Shown: piece by piece, positions 16,542-24,412 of the stretch
How the letters are laid out: the number at the start of each line of letters is the position of its first letter
Numbering within the stretch: the first letter of the stretch is position 1
From: Synechococcales cyanobacterium PMM_0085
GTDB lineage: Bacteria; Cyanobacteriota; Cyanobacteriia; Elainellales; Elainellaceae
Reading direction: 5' to 3'
Assembly (NCBI GenBank): GCA_949127705.1
Contig: CASBQJ010000587.1
Location: forward strand, 1-35,564
Length of the DNA: 35,564 nucleotides
Notes under the pieces: generated by a model
Told to the model about the DNA's origin: nothing
Seen by the model: the letters and a program-made list of their open reading frames with translations, nothing else
The model's database searches: none
Program-made: the position numbers and the translations under genes

Positions 16542-16572
16542 GGATCCTGTTTAACGAGTTGAAGCCTGAAAT

Positions 16573-17931
16573 CTAAAATCCCCGTCTAACGTGTTTTACC
16601 CGTTTTCTCAATTCCGTTCCAGTCTTGAACCCTTTCCCCTGGACTGCTTCGACGGCTTGAACGCCAACAGGTGGCAGAGGCGATCGCACGCTGCGGCGTA
16701 AAATTTGGGCATACTGCTGGGCAATTAGCTCGGGGGTGAAGTGGGTCTGGAGGTATTGGCGGCCAGCGTCACCCATGGATTGCACCAGGGCGGGCTGGCT
16801 GGCCAAGTGCAAAATAAAGTTTGCCAGTCCTTGGCTGTCTTGATGGCGAAACGTTGCCCCAAAGTTGCCATCGGTGACCATCTGATCCAGGTATGAATGC
16901 GCGGCGCAAATAATGGCAACAGGTCTGCCGGCTGCGAGGGCACCATAAATTTTGCTAGGAGCCACTAACCCGTCCATATTTTGACTCACGCTAACGAGTG
17001 TCAGATCGCACGCGGTTAAGGAATACGGCAGCAATTTTTTATCTTGGTAGGGTAAAAAGTGGCAATTGGTTAATTCCAGCTGTGCAGCAGTATGCATGGA
17101 CGGCGATCGCTTAGCTCCATCACCGATAAACACAAATCTAATCGGGGCATCGCGCAGTAATTGGGCCGTTGCTAAAATAGTTTCCAAATCATGACACCGC
17201 CCCATGTTGCCTGAGTAGAGAACCGTAAATGGTTCGACAAGTTTGTGCTGTTTAGCAAACCAATTGTTGTGTTTTTTAAGTGGAACGATCCAATCTGGAT
17301 CTGCCCAATTATGAATTACAGAAATCTTGTCTGATAGTTGGGGGCATAAGCCTTCAACTTGGCGTTTCATCGTCGGACTCAGTACAATTAGTCGCTGGGC
17401 TTTACCCCAAATTTTATGATTCAGGTATCGCCAAATTTTTATCAGGCAATGGTGCTCAGGTACAACACTCAGCTGAATCGCAATGTCTGGATAAATATCG
17501 TACAGCAAACAAACATAGGGAACCCCAAATAACAGATGGGCTAGATATCCCAAAATAGATAGATAGGGAGGTGCTGTAGTGAGTAAAAGCACGTCGCTGT
17601 TTCGCCCTGAGCGCAAGATATGCAGCCCTGCCCGCAGGCAAAATAGCAGGCCATTCAATGCTTTGCCGCGAATTTGCTTTGACCAAAATCGAGTCGCACG
17701 CGATCGCCTAATTGCAACATGATCGATCAATTCAACTGCAGGTGCAGACGCTTGTTGAAAAGCATATCCAGGTTGTCCGGTAAAGATATGGACTTGAATC
17801 CCTTGGCGGCTCAGCTGGACTGCTAACTCTTCAATTAATTGACCAGTTGCAGCATAGTCGGGCGGATAAAACTGAGTAATGATTGATACTTTAAGGGGGT
17901 CAATCTGATGATTGGCATTGGCTCCTGGCAT
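16573..17931 (-). CDS. Glycosyltransferase family 4 protein (WcaI-like)
   Basis: GT-B glycosyltransferase, probably transferring a sugar to a lipid-linked or surface glycan precursor on the cytosolic membrane face. The N-terminal domain starts KVSIITQFYPPDYAATGQLIEE, typical of GT4, with the hydrophobic stretch LLTTAPPYLSILGYLAHLLFG near residue 120. The C-terminal nucleotide-sugar domain has FTVLYSGNMGRCHDLETIL and LVAPSKIYGALAAGRPVA, the family donor-binding region. It has 452 residues including a basic tail (ELRKRVKHVRRGF). It stands alone, convergent with the PLP enzyme, not in an exopolysaccharide cluster. Acceptor and donor are unknown. Confidence 0.88.
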   Translation of the reverse strand: MPGANANHQIDPLKVSIITQFYPPDYAATGQLIEELAVQLSRQGIQVHIFTGQPGYAFQQASAPAVELIDHVAIRRSRATRFWSKQIRGKALNGLLFCLRAGLHILRSGRNSDVLLLTTAPPYLSILGYLAHLLFGVPYVCLLYDIYPDIAIQLSVVPEHHCLIKIWRYLNHKIWGKAQRLIVLSPTMKRQVEGLCPQLSDKISVIHNWADPDWIVPLKKHNNWFAKQHKLVEPFTVLYSGNMGRCHDLETILATAQLLRDAPIRFVFIGDGAKRSPSMHTAAQLELTNCHFLPYQDKKLLPYSLTACDLTLVSVSQNMDGLVAPSKIYGALAAGRPVAIICAAHSYLDQMVTDGNFGATFRHQDSQGLANFILHLASQPALVQSMGDAGRQYLQTHFTPELIAQQYAQILRRSVRSPLPPVGVQAVEAVQGKGFKTGTELRKRVKHVRRGF

Positions 17932-18189
17932 GAACTTAAATGTCCTATAGAAATAGGAGTCTATTCGATTGTGTTAGATAACTATCAGCTCAAAATAGGC
18001 AGAAAATCTATCTATAATCTTTTCTAAATGGAATCTTATTTTTAAAGTATTAACGCTTTGAAGATCTGAGGTTCACTGAAACAGCAGGCTGGAGATGCTG
18101 CGTCTTTTTGCAGCACATTAGTAGGGTTAAGCAGGGATTAGTCAGCTCAACCGGGGTAAGTGAGGTGTTCTCCCTACTTGGTGTTCTTT

Positions 18190-18759
18190 CTACTTGTATT
18201 CTTTGAGGCCGTGAACCCATCCGGACAAACACTGTGGATCACCCGCTACGGCCAGCGTGACGGCTGCGGGCTGGTCGAGGAGCCGGAAGATTTGTTTGGA
18301 GATCAGCAGCGGATGCGGTGGCATGAGTGAGGCGGCTGGGGGAACGGCATCAATCGATCCATCACAAGTGTCTGAAGCGCCTGAAGCGCCTGAAGCGTTT
18401 GAATCAATAGATGCAGACTGCGCACTTTCGCCCTGACTCCATTCCTGATACGCCAAAATTGCGGCGGCTTCTGCCACGCTAGGGGTACCGACGGTGCGGT
18501 GTGCCATCGCCGAAGGATGGGGAGCCATTACGGCACGAAGGGCAGCAGCCGAAAAGCCGAGCAACGGCAGCTGGCGATCGCGACAAAACTCCACCAGCCC
18601 CACCTCTGAGACTTTGTGGTCAATGGTGCCAATCGCGGCGATCGCGGTTTCTACTAGCCCATACGCTACAAATACATGGGTGAGCGCCGCTGCAATCGTG
18701 TCACGAGGGGTGCCCCGCTTACAGCCAATCCCCACCCACACACTACAGGAGCCTGTCAC
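18190..18759 (-). CDS. Cobalamin biosynthesis CbiG C-terminal domain protein
   Basis: The first 105 residues match the CbiG/CobE C-terminal domain: VWVGIGCKRGTPRDTIAAAL, IGTIDHKVSEVGLVEF, LPLLGFSAAALRAV and HRTVGTPSVAEAAAILAY. CbiG opens the lactone ring of cobalt-precorrin-5A in anaerobic B12 synthesis. Here only the C-terminal domain is present as a free protein; in other cyanobacteria it may be fused to a methyltransferase. A Ser/Ala/Gly/Asp-rich insertion (about residues 108-140, with a 9-base DNA repeat) precedes the end ISKQIFRLLDQPAAVTLAVAGDP. The start is GTG 18759; other GTG codons follow closely. No other cob/cbi gene is in the window. Confidence 0.82.
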   Translation of the reverse strand: MTGSCSVWVGIGCKRGTPRDTIAAALTHVFVAYGLVETAIAAIGTIDHKVSEVGLVEFCRDRQLPLLGFSAAALRAVMAPHPSAMAHRTVGTPSVAEAAAILAYQEWSQGESAQSASIDSNASGASGASDTCDGSIDAVPPAASLMPPHPLLISKQIFRLLDQPAAVTLAVAGDPQCLSGWVHGLKEYK

Positions 18760-18790
18760 AGCCGGAGTGCCTCACAGCAGGAACCGCAAT

Positions 18791-18842
18791 TCAGTCCGTC
18801 CACTCAGTCCGTCCACTCAGTCCGTCCACTCAGTCCGTCCAC
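18791..18842. repeat. 13-bp tandem repeat, four perfect copies
   Basis: Four exact copies of TCAGTCCGTCCAC in the gap between the CbiG-like gene and tRNA-Leu. The period is not a multiple of three and no gene covers it. Confidence 0.95.
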
Positions 18843-18903
18843 ATAGACGACGTCCAGTGATCTTTTGCGAGCACCGCACCCGGTCGAAATCTGATTGAGA
18901 GCA

Positions 18904-18987
18904 TGGGGGTGGAGGGACTTGAACCCTCACGATTTTTAAGATCAACGGATTTTAAGTCCGCAGCGTCTACCATTCCGCCACACCCCC
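18904..18987 (-). tRNA. trnL-UAA: tRNA-Leu(UAA), without group I intron
   Basis: An 84-base class II tRNA. The acceptor GGGGGTG pairs with CACCCCC, the discriminator is A, the anticodon stem GCGGA/TCCGT encloses CTTAAAA (anticodon TAA), the long variable arm is TGATCTTAAAAATCG, and the T arm contains GGTTCAAGTCC. No CCA is encoded. In many cyanobacteria this gene is split in the anticodon by a group I intron; here the loop is continuous. Confidence 0.96.
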
Positions 18988-19214
18988 GTTGGCTCGTTAA
19001 GATGCGAACATCTAACGACATCTGTTCTATTCCATCACTTTTAGGGTTTTGGTGCAACCCAAACGACCGAAGTCGCCCAGTTTTAGCTTGAAAATTAACG
19101 TTGGCGATCGCGCCTTAGGCTCATGTTACCCATTTAAGCTGCGCCACTCCATGTTCTACGCTGATAGGTTTTAAGCTAAAAGCTGGTTGCTCACTATAGA
19201 CTCACTCCCTCGCC

Positions 19215-19988
19215 ATGGCTTTACTTCACGATCAGATTGTTTTAATTACAGGTGCCAGCAGTGGCATTGGAGCCGCCTGCGCCCAACTGTTTGCCCAACA
19301 GGGAGCACGAACAATTTTGGCAGCTCGCCGCATGGACAAACTAGAGCAGCTCGGGGCAGAAATCAGGCATACCTATGGCCGTGAGGTTCACCTCCTGCAC
19401 CTTGATGTCTGCGATCGCGTTCAGGTTGAAGCCACCCTGGCTAACCTACCTGCCGCCTGGTCTGCCATCGACATTTTGGTGAATAATGCTGGGCTAAGTC
19501 GTGGCTTAGACAAGCTCCAAACGGGCAGCATTCAGGACTGGGAAGAGATGATCGATACCAATATTAAAGGCTTACTATATGTAACGCGATCGCTCTTGCC
19601 TGGGATGATAGGCCGAGGGCGGGGGCATGTGATCAATCTTGGATCCATTGCTGGGCATCAAGCATACCCCGGTGGTAACGTCTATTGCGCCACCAAAGCG
19701 GCGGTGAAAGCGATTTCAGAGGGGCTAAAGCTCGATTTGCTAGGTACGCCTGTGCGCGTTAGTTCGGTCGATCCAGGCATGGTAGAAACGGAGTTTAGTG
19801 AGATTCGCTTTAGAGGAGATAGCGATCGCGCCAAACAGGTCTATCAAGGACTCCAGCCCCTCACGCCAAAAGACATCGCCGAGGTCGTGGTCTTCTGCGC
19901 CACCCGTCCTGCCCATGTCAACATCAACGAGGTGATTTTAATGCCGATCGATCAAGCCAGTGCCACCTCAGTCCATCGCACGCCATAA
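19215..19988 (+). CDS. Short-chain dehydrogenase/reductase (YdfG-like)
   Basis: Classical SDR of 257 residues, a cytosolic NAD(P)-dependent oxidoreductase. It has the cofactor motif TGASSGIG at 13-20, basic residues after the second strand (AARRMDKL) suggesting NADP, the NNAG motif near 90, and the catalytic Ser...Tyr-x-x-x-Lys in GSIAGHQAYPGGNVYCATK. The C-terminal SSVDPGMVETEFSEIRFRGD resembles YdfG, which acts on serine or 3-hydroxy acids; the substrate cannot be inferred for certain. An in-frame choice upstream is lacking; no strong ribosome binding site is seen. It starts 227 bases after the divergent tRNA-Leu gene. Confidence 0.92.
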   Translation: MALLHDQIVLITGASSGIGAACAQLFAQQGARTILAARRMDKLEQLGAEIRHTYGREVHLLHLDVCDRVQVEATLANLPAAWSAIDILVNNAGLSRGLDKLQTGSIQDWEEMIDTNIKGLLYVTRSLLPGMIGRGRGHVINLGSIAGHQAYPGGNVYCATKAAVKAISEGLKLDLLGTPVRVSSVDPGMVETEFSEIRFRGDSDRAKQVYQGLQPLTPKDIAEVVVFCATRPAHVNINEVILMPIDQASATSVHRTP

Positions 19989-20057
19989 CCGTCCCTAGCC
20001 CTGCACGCTGAATTTACCGGCCGCCTCTGAACAAACGACCCAAAAATCTAACGTCTG

Positions 20058-20096
20058 TGCTGATGTTTCAAGCGCTTGATACTTAAAACATCAGCA
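20058..20096. repeat. Inverted repeat downstream of the SDR gene
   Basis: TGCTGATGTTT and AAACATCAGCA (11 bp, perfect) flank 17 bases that include the palindrome CAAGCGCTTG. It lies about 70 bases after the SDR stop. No T-run follows, so termination is possible but not clear. Confidence 0.5.
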
Positions 20097-20231
20097 TTTA
20101 GCGCAATCAGCGTGCAATCAGCTGCTCTGTAATCGGCAATTTTACGGTGTTCGACTAGAGTGCCGCTAGGTTAAGTTAGAAACGTGGAATCGTAAGTTAT
20201 GTTAAAACCTCCCACGCCACAGGGGAATAAG

Positions 20232-20459
20232 CTAAACGGCCGCCAGTTGGCTTCCATCTACCGACTCACCGTTTAAGTGCAACTGTTCATTTTCATACGC
20301 GTCTCGGTAGTGAGCTAACATACGCAGCGCTTCTTTTTCGCTGGCGAACCGTAGCTTAATTTTGTAAAGAAACGGTAGATCTTGGGTAGGGGTAACTGGA
20401 ACAGGTTCCCAGATCTTGAGCAACCAGTCGCTGCCGATATTAACAATTTTGTATTTCAT
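20232..20459 (-). CDS. Small conserved-type hypothetical protein
   Basis: A 75-residue soluble protein of unknown function. It starts MKYKIVNIGSDWLLKIWEP and contains an alternating hydrophobic/basic strand (FLYKIKLRF) followed by a helix (SEKEALRMLAHYRDAYENEQL). Composition and codon use look genuine and like neighbouring genes. It has no signal, membrane segment or Cys. It stands alone, convergent with the SDR gene. Not recognised. Confidence 0.65.
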   Translation of the reverse strand: MKYKIVNIGSDWLLKIWEPVPVTPTQDLPFLYKIKLRFASEKEALRMLAHYRDAYENEQLHLNGESVDGSQLAAV

Positions 20460-20726
20460 CAGATTCAGCCAAATAAATTCAATCAGGGACAGGCTTTCAA
20501 AAAATTTGGATCTACAAATTCACAGGTCTTCTAGCAAAACCTTCAGCTAAAAGCGAGATCAGTTTTTTAAAGGTGCACCACTAACCAGCGAGAGAGAACC
20601 TGAAATCAACAATCGATTACCGAGGTATTTTCTCAGTAAACAATAATGATATTCATACAAGTTCTCTACAGCTCTATCCGGAAAACCAGATCACTCAATG
20701 GCGGGACATGTCTGGAAACCCAAATA

Positions 20727-20755
20727 CTGTAAACCTAAATAATTTAGGCTTACAG
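20727..20755 (-). terminator. Hairpin overlapping the hemB stop codon
   Basis: On the minus strand CTGTAAGCCTAAA pairs with TTTAGGTTTACAG around ATT, with one G-T pair. The stem begins in the last Leu codon and the stop of hemB. The following TATTTGGGTTT is T-rich but lacks a clean T-run, so it is a possible terminator or a 3'-end stabiliser. Confidence 0.5.
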
Positions 20756-21742
20756 CTTTGCCAATGCTAGCCATCTTGCCGCGTCCTTGGCATGGTAGGT
20801 CAAGATCAGATCTGAGCCAGCCCGTTTAAAGCTGGTCAGGGTCTCTAGTACGACTCTTTCTTCGTCAATCCAACCATTCAAAGCAGCTGCCTTGATCATA
20901 GCGTATTCGCCCGAGACGTTATAGGCCGCCAGAGGTAGATTGGTGGCCTGCTTCACTCGCCAGATAATGTCCATGTAAGACAGGGCGGGTTTTACCATCA
21001 GCATGTCTGCACCCTCGGCAATGTCGAGTTCAACCTCTTTGAGGGCTTCACGGCCATTGCCGGGATCCATTTGGTAGGTGCGGCGATCGCCAAACTGGGG
21101 AGTCGATTCGGCGGCATCTCGGAACGGGCCGTAGTAGGCGGAGGCATACTTGGCAGCGTAGGACATGATTGGCATATCCTCAAAGCCACCTTGATCTAAA
21201 CCCTGACGAATGGCCTGCACAAACCCATCCATCATCCCTGACGGGGCAATGATGTCGGCTCCCGCATTGGCCTGAGCCACAGCCGTCTTTTTCAGTAGTT
21301 CTAGCGTCGGGTCATTCAGCACGCGCCCCGATAGATCACCCACTTCTAAGTAGCCGCAGTGGCCATGGGCGGTATATTCACACAGGCAGGTATCGACAAT
21401 AACCAGCAGATCGGGGACGGCGGCTTTGACAGCGGCGGTGGCCAGCTGGACAATGCCGTGATCATGCCATGCGCCAGTGGCAGCGTCATCTTTATCAGAC
21501 GGAATGCCAAACAAAATAATGGCCGGAATGCCGAGGTCGTAAACTTCCTTGGCCTCTTCGACAATTTTGTCTACCGAAAGCTGATACACCCCCGGCATTG
21601 AACGCACCTCTTTGGCAATGCCCTGACCGGGCACCGCAAACAGCGGGTAGATCAGATCGCTGACGGTCAGGATGTTCTCGCGCACCATGCGGCGCAACTG
21701 AGGATGACTGCGGAGCCGACGGGGACGGTGGTTAGGAAACAT
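20750..21742 (-). CDS. hemB: Porphobilinogen synthase (delta-aminolevulinic acid dehydratase)
   Basis: HemB joins two 5-aminolevulinate molecules to porphobilinogen, feeding haem, chlorophyll, bilin and B12 synthesis. The protein has 330 residues with both active-site Lys: K198 in SYAAKYASAYYGPFRDA and K251 in DMLMVKPALSYMD (Schiff-base Lys). The metal site reads DTCLCEYTAHGHCG with Cys119, Cys121 and Cys129, the zinc-type triple Cys rather than the Asp-rich magnesium type of plants. The start MFPNHRPRRLRSHPQLRRMV is typical. A hairpin overlaps the stop codon. Upstream is the J-domain/WD40 gene in the same direction, 113 bases away, so co-transcription is possible but not shown. Confidence 0.98.
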   Translation of the reverse strand: MFPNHRPRRLRSHPQLRRMVRENILTVSDLIYPLFAVPGQGIAKEVRSMPGVYQLSVDKIVEEAKEVYDLGIPAIILFGIPSDKDDAATGAWHDHGIVQLATAAVKAAVPDLLVIVDTCLCEYTAHGHCGYLEVGDLSGRVLNDPTLELLKKTAVAQANAGADIIAPSGMMDGFVQAIRQGLDQGGFEDMPIMSYAAKYASAYYGPFRDAAESTPQFGDRRTYQMDPGNGREALKEVELDIAEGADMLMVKPALSYMDIIWRVKQATNLPLAAYNVSGEYAMIKAAALNGWIDEERVVLETLTSFKRAGSDLILTYHAKDAARWLALAKL

Positions 21743-21855
21743 ACTGATGAAGGGATTGACGATCGCTGTATTAGAAAAGTCTAAGGCTTTCGCTAGGCTG
21801 TGGATGCATCAATGACATTACGTTCTGTAAAATCTGGGCAAAATCTGGGCGATCG

Positions 21856-23340
21856 CTAACGTCGGCACCAAACTTTGACAGTTTGATCGGCACTACCGCT
21901 GACCAGCGTCTGCCCGTCTTGACTATAGGCCAAGGCATGAATCGCCTCAGTATGGCCAGTCAGATGACTTAACGCCTGCCCACTCGCCCAATGCCATAGA
22001 GTTACGCTGCCCTCGGGACTGCCAGTGGCTAGAGCATGGCCGCTGGGGCTGAAGGCGATCGCGATCGCACGATCGGTAGATCCACCCACCCTAGACCCAA
22101 CCGTATTCAGCAGGGTAAACGTTTGCAGATCCCAGAGCTTGACCGTCTGATCGGGGCAACCTAAAGCTAGCAGGCGGCCATTGGGACTGAAGGCGATCGC
22201 TCTGGCAGCTTCGGCAAGCGTGTGGGAGATGTGGCCTGAACCTAGATGCCATAGAGCTACGGAGGCGTTGTCGCTGCTGACGGCCAGTTGGCGACCGTCG
22301 GGGCGCAGGGCGATCGCTGAAACGGGGTGTTGCTGAGAGACCAGTGTGCGGATTAGCTTGCCGCTACTCGGTTGCCAGAGTTTGACCGTGCCGTCTTGGC
22401 TAGCGCTCAGCAGGGTTTGTCGATCGGGGCTAAATGCGAGGGAGTGGACAGCCCCGGAGTGGCCAGTCAGCGTTTTAAGCAAGGTGCCTGTGCGCAAATA
22501 CCACAGTTTGATGGTGCAGTCGGCGCTGCCACTGGCCAGCAGTTGACCGTCAGGGCTGAGGGCGATCGCCAGCACGGGAGCCGTGTGATCTGAAAGTCGC
22601 CCCAACAGCTTCCCGGCTCGCAAATTCCACAGGGCGATCGTATGGTCCCCACTGCCACTGACCAGCAGCTTGCCATCGCGGCTGATGGCGACAGAGCTAA
22701 CCGGACTAGTGTGCTCGGCCAGCGTATAGCGGCAGACCCAGTGCTCGGGGGCAAAGGGAACGGGCGATTCGGCGGCGGGTGCTGGGCTGGCTGGGCGGCT
22801 AGATCTGCCGCTAGCCGAGGGCTTTTGCCGCCTCAACCCTAGCTCCTCAGCCCGCTTTAGGTCGGCAGCGGCTCCCAGTTCTAGCCCCATCAGCGAATAA
22901 ACAAAGCCTCGGTAGCGATAGGCTTCTGCGTAGGTGGGACTGAGTTTGATGGCGCTGCTAAAATTTTCGATCGCCTCATGATAGCGGCCACCCTTGACAT
23001 GTTCGGCTCCAGCGTTGTAGAACGCCTCTACTGCCGATGCTCCAGATGGGTAAATTTTGGTAGACGGTGCAGATCTGGCGGGCGAGTGCTCGGGCTTCGC
23101 AGCCTCTGGGGTTGCTCCCGATGCTGGCGAGGTCAGCAGATCTGGTTGATGAGATTTGAGGGATTGGTATGCCCGATTAATCTGCTTGATTTCTTCCTCA
23201 GCGCGCAGCTTTTGCTGAGGGTCAGAAAACCGATCAGGATGCCACCGCTTGGCTAATTTTCGATAGGCTTGCTTCACTTCGGCGGGTAACGCACCCACTT
23301 TTAGACCCAAAATCTCGTAACACCGATTCAGTTCAGGCAT
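21856..23340 (-). CDS. J-domain, TPR and seven-bladed WD40 protein
   Basis: A multi-domain scaffold or co-chaperone candidate of 494 residues. Residues 3-66 are a J domain with the helix II/III HPD motif (KRWHPDRF), so it could stimulate an Hsp70 ATPase. A Pro/Ala/Ser linker follows, then about two TPR units near 105-170 (AEHVKGGRYHEAIENFSSAIKLSP and AEAYRYRGFVYSLMGLELGAA). Residues about 205-494 contain seven WD40 repeats ending in motifs such as IALWNL, IKLWYL, VKLWQP, VALWHL, VKLWDL, VTLWHW and VKVWCR, enough for a full propeller. The start is ATG 23340; a GTG two codons earlier is also possible. No ribosome binding site is clear. The client is unknown. Confidence 0.9.
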   Translation of the reverse strand: MPELNRCYEILGLKVGALPAEVKQAYRKLAKRWHPDRFSDPQQKLRAEEEIKQINRAYQSLKSHQPDLLTSPASGATPEAAKPEHSPARSAPSTKIYPSGASAVEAFYNAGAEHVKGGRYHEAIENFSSAIKLSPTYAEAYRYRGFVYSLMGLELGAAADLKRAEELGLRRQKPSASGRSSRPASPAPAAESPVPFAPEHWVCRYTLAEHTSPVSSVAISRDGKLLVSGSGDHTIALWNLRAGKLLGRLSDHTAPVLAIALSPDGQLLASGSADCTIKLWYLRTGTLLKTLTGHSGAVHSLAFSPDRQTLLSASQDGTVKLWQPSSGKLIRTLVSQQHPVSAIALRPDGRQLAVSSDNASVALWHLGSGHISHTLAEAARAIAFSPNGRLLALGCPDQTVKLWDLQTFTLLNTVGSRVGGSTDRAIAIAFSPSGHALATGSPEGSVTLWHWASGQALSHLTGHTEAIHALAYSQDGQTLVSGSADQTVKVWCRR

Positions 23341-23368
23341 TTCCACAGGATTGGATGGTCTGCCGTCT

Positions 23369-23399
23369 GTTAACGCAGCAATGTGTTAACGCAGCAATG
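23369..23399. repeat. 15-bp direct repeat, two copies
   Basis: GTTAACGCAGCAATG occurs twice with a 16-base period just upstream of the J-domain/WD40 gene, in its probable promoter or leader. Confidence 0.85.
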
Positions 23400-23459
23400 C
23401 TTTGCAGGAGTATTCCCCTATGGTACGTAGAACTAGCAGAGCCGTGGAACAGCGGTAGC

Positions 23460-23900
23460 TCAATCAAACAAATCTAGCGGTAAGTGGCCGTAAATCTCGT
23501 TCAGACCGTCCGCATCGGCAGACTGGCAGGAGACTAAGACCCCTCGGCGATCGCCTGCATAGTGATCGCCGTAGCACAGCCCCGACTTGGGATTGAATTT
23601 GAGATAAACCTCGCCAGCAACGGGGCTGAAGTTTAGCTCGGGCAAGTAGCCCAGCGCCTTGGCATAGCGTTCTAGCGCGTCACGGCCTTGGGCAAACGAG
23701 TCGGCACAGACCCCAACCATTTGATAATCCGAATGGTGAGCCACTGTTAACAGCGCCTGACGAGTCTGGAGCCGATTAGCTTGGGGATCAGCAGCACCAG
23801 CCTGGTCAACCGTGCCAACAGCAGGGGTGATGCAGTCAAACTGCTTCAGCAATTGGTGAGCCTCTGCAAGCGTAAGAGCCGGAGCATCAGAAGTAGGCAT
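23460..23900 (-). CDS. DUF1824 family protein
   Basis: Small soluble protein of a cyanobacterial/plastid family with no known function. From ATG 23900 it has 146 residues; AGGG lies eight bases upstream, and a TTG 33 bases earlier is less likely. Family-like phrases are LTLAEAHQLLKQFDCI at the start, QTRQALLTVAHHSDYQMVGVCAD in the middle, and GEVYLKFNPKSGLCYGDHYAGDRRGVLVSCQS towards the end. It has no signal or membrane helix. It lies between the J-domain/WD40 gene and crr7, all in the same direction. Confidence 0.82.
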   Translation of the reverse strand: MPTSDAPALTLAEAHQLLKQFDCITPAVGTVDQAGAADPQANRLQTRQALLTVAHHSDYQMVGVCADSFAQGRDALERYAKALGYLPELNFSPVAGEVYLKFNPKSGLCYGDHYAGDRRGVLVSCQSADADGLNEIYGHLPLDLFD

Positions 23901-24021
23901 GGGTGAAGCCCTAAAAAATGAGCAGTAGCTCAAGGTGTAAGATAAAAATTTGAGAGAGAATTTAACGCACGAGCGGCCAATCTAGGGCACCGTGATCGGG
24001 TTGTCACAGCTGCGATCGCCG

Positions 24022-24279
24022 CTATTTTTCTAGCCGAACGGCATACCACTGCAAAAATTGTCCAGGCCCTAGATCGAGTTCACAGGAGGTGTCTAGTAAG
24101 TGCTTAGCCTGCGCTTCAATGTCAGAAAACTTTTGCAGTTCCCGAGGCAGGTTGTCTTGTAGACCCGTCAATACATCTTTGAGCTTTGTCAATAGTTCAG
24201 GAGCTGTGAGAAACTCTTCGGCCTGGTTGGAATCCAGAACCACAAAAGCATCCTCGCGATACATCAGGGGATCAGGCAT
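24022..24279 (-). CDS. Chlororespiratory reduction protein 7 (CRR7) family
   Basis: CRR7 is needed for assembly or stability of the plastid NDH complex in plants; cyanobacterial homologs presumably act on NDH-1 at the thylakoid, though I infer this from the plant work. The family signature runs through the protein: MPDPLMYREDAFVVLDSNQ, EEFLTAPELLTKLKDVL, LPRELQKFSDIEAQAKHLLD and the C-terminus GPGQFLQWYAVRLEK. ATG 24279 (85 residues) matches where homologs begin; upstream ATG codons at 24294 and 24327 would add a poorly conserved extension. It lies downstream of pdhA in the same direction, with an 11-base tandem repeat between them. Confidence 0.85.
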   Translation of the reverse strand: MPDPLMYREDAFVVLDSNQAEEFLTAPELLTKLKDVLTGLQDNLPRELQKFSDIEAQAKHLLDTSCELDLGPGQFLQWYAVRLEK

Positions 24280-24349
24280 GGAAGCTGGAGCCATAAAGGA
24301 CTGAAAAATCCGGAGTTCAAGCGGCATCGCCTGAACTCACTCACGATTT

Positions 24350-24393
24350 GGACACCGCTGGGACACCGCTGGGACATCGCTGGGACATCGCTG
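24350..24393. repeat. 11-bp tandem repeat, four copies
   Basis: Four units of GGGACAYCGCT (first unit with one difference) followed by a partial fifth, between pdhA and crr7. No gene covers it. Confidence 0.88.
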
Positions 24394-24412
24394 GGACTGC
24401 TTGGCAGCGTCG

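Noticed and set aside
18791..18842. Possible CRISPR array
   Set aside because: Repeats are directly abutting 13-base units without spacers; no cas genes in the window.
18494..18898. 134-codon plus-strand frame over the CbiG-like gene
   Set aside because: Antisense to a recognised domain, Arg/Ser/Thr-rich, and runs through the 13-base tandem repeat.
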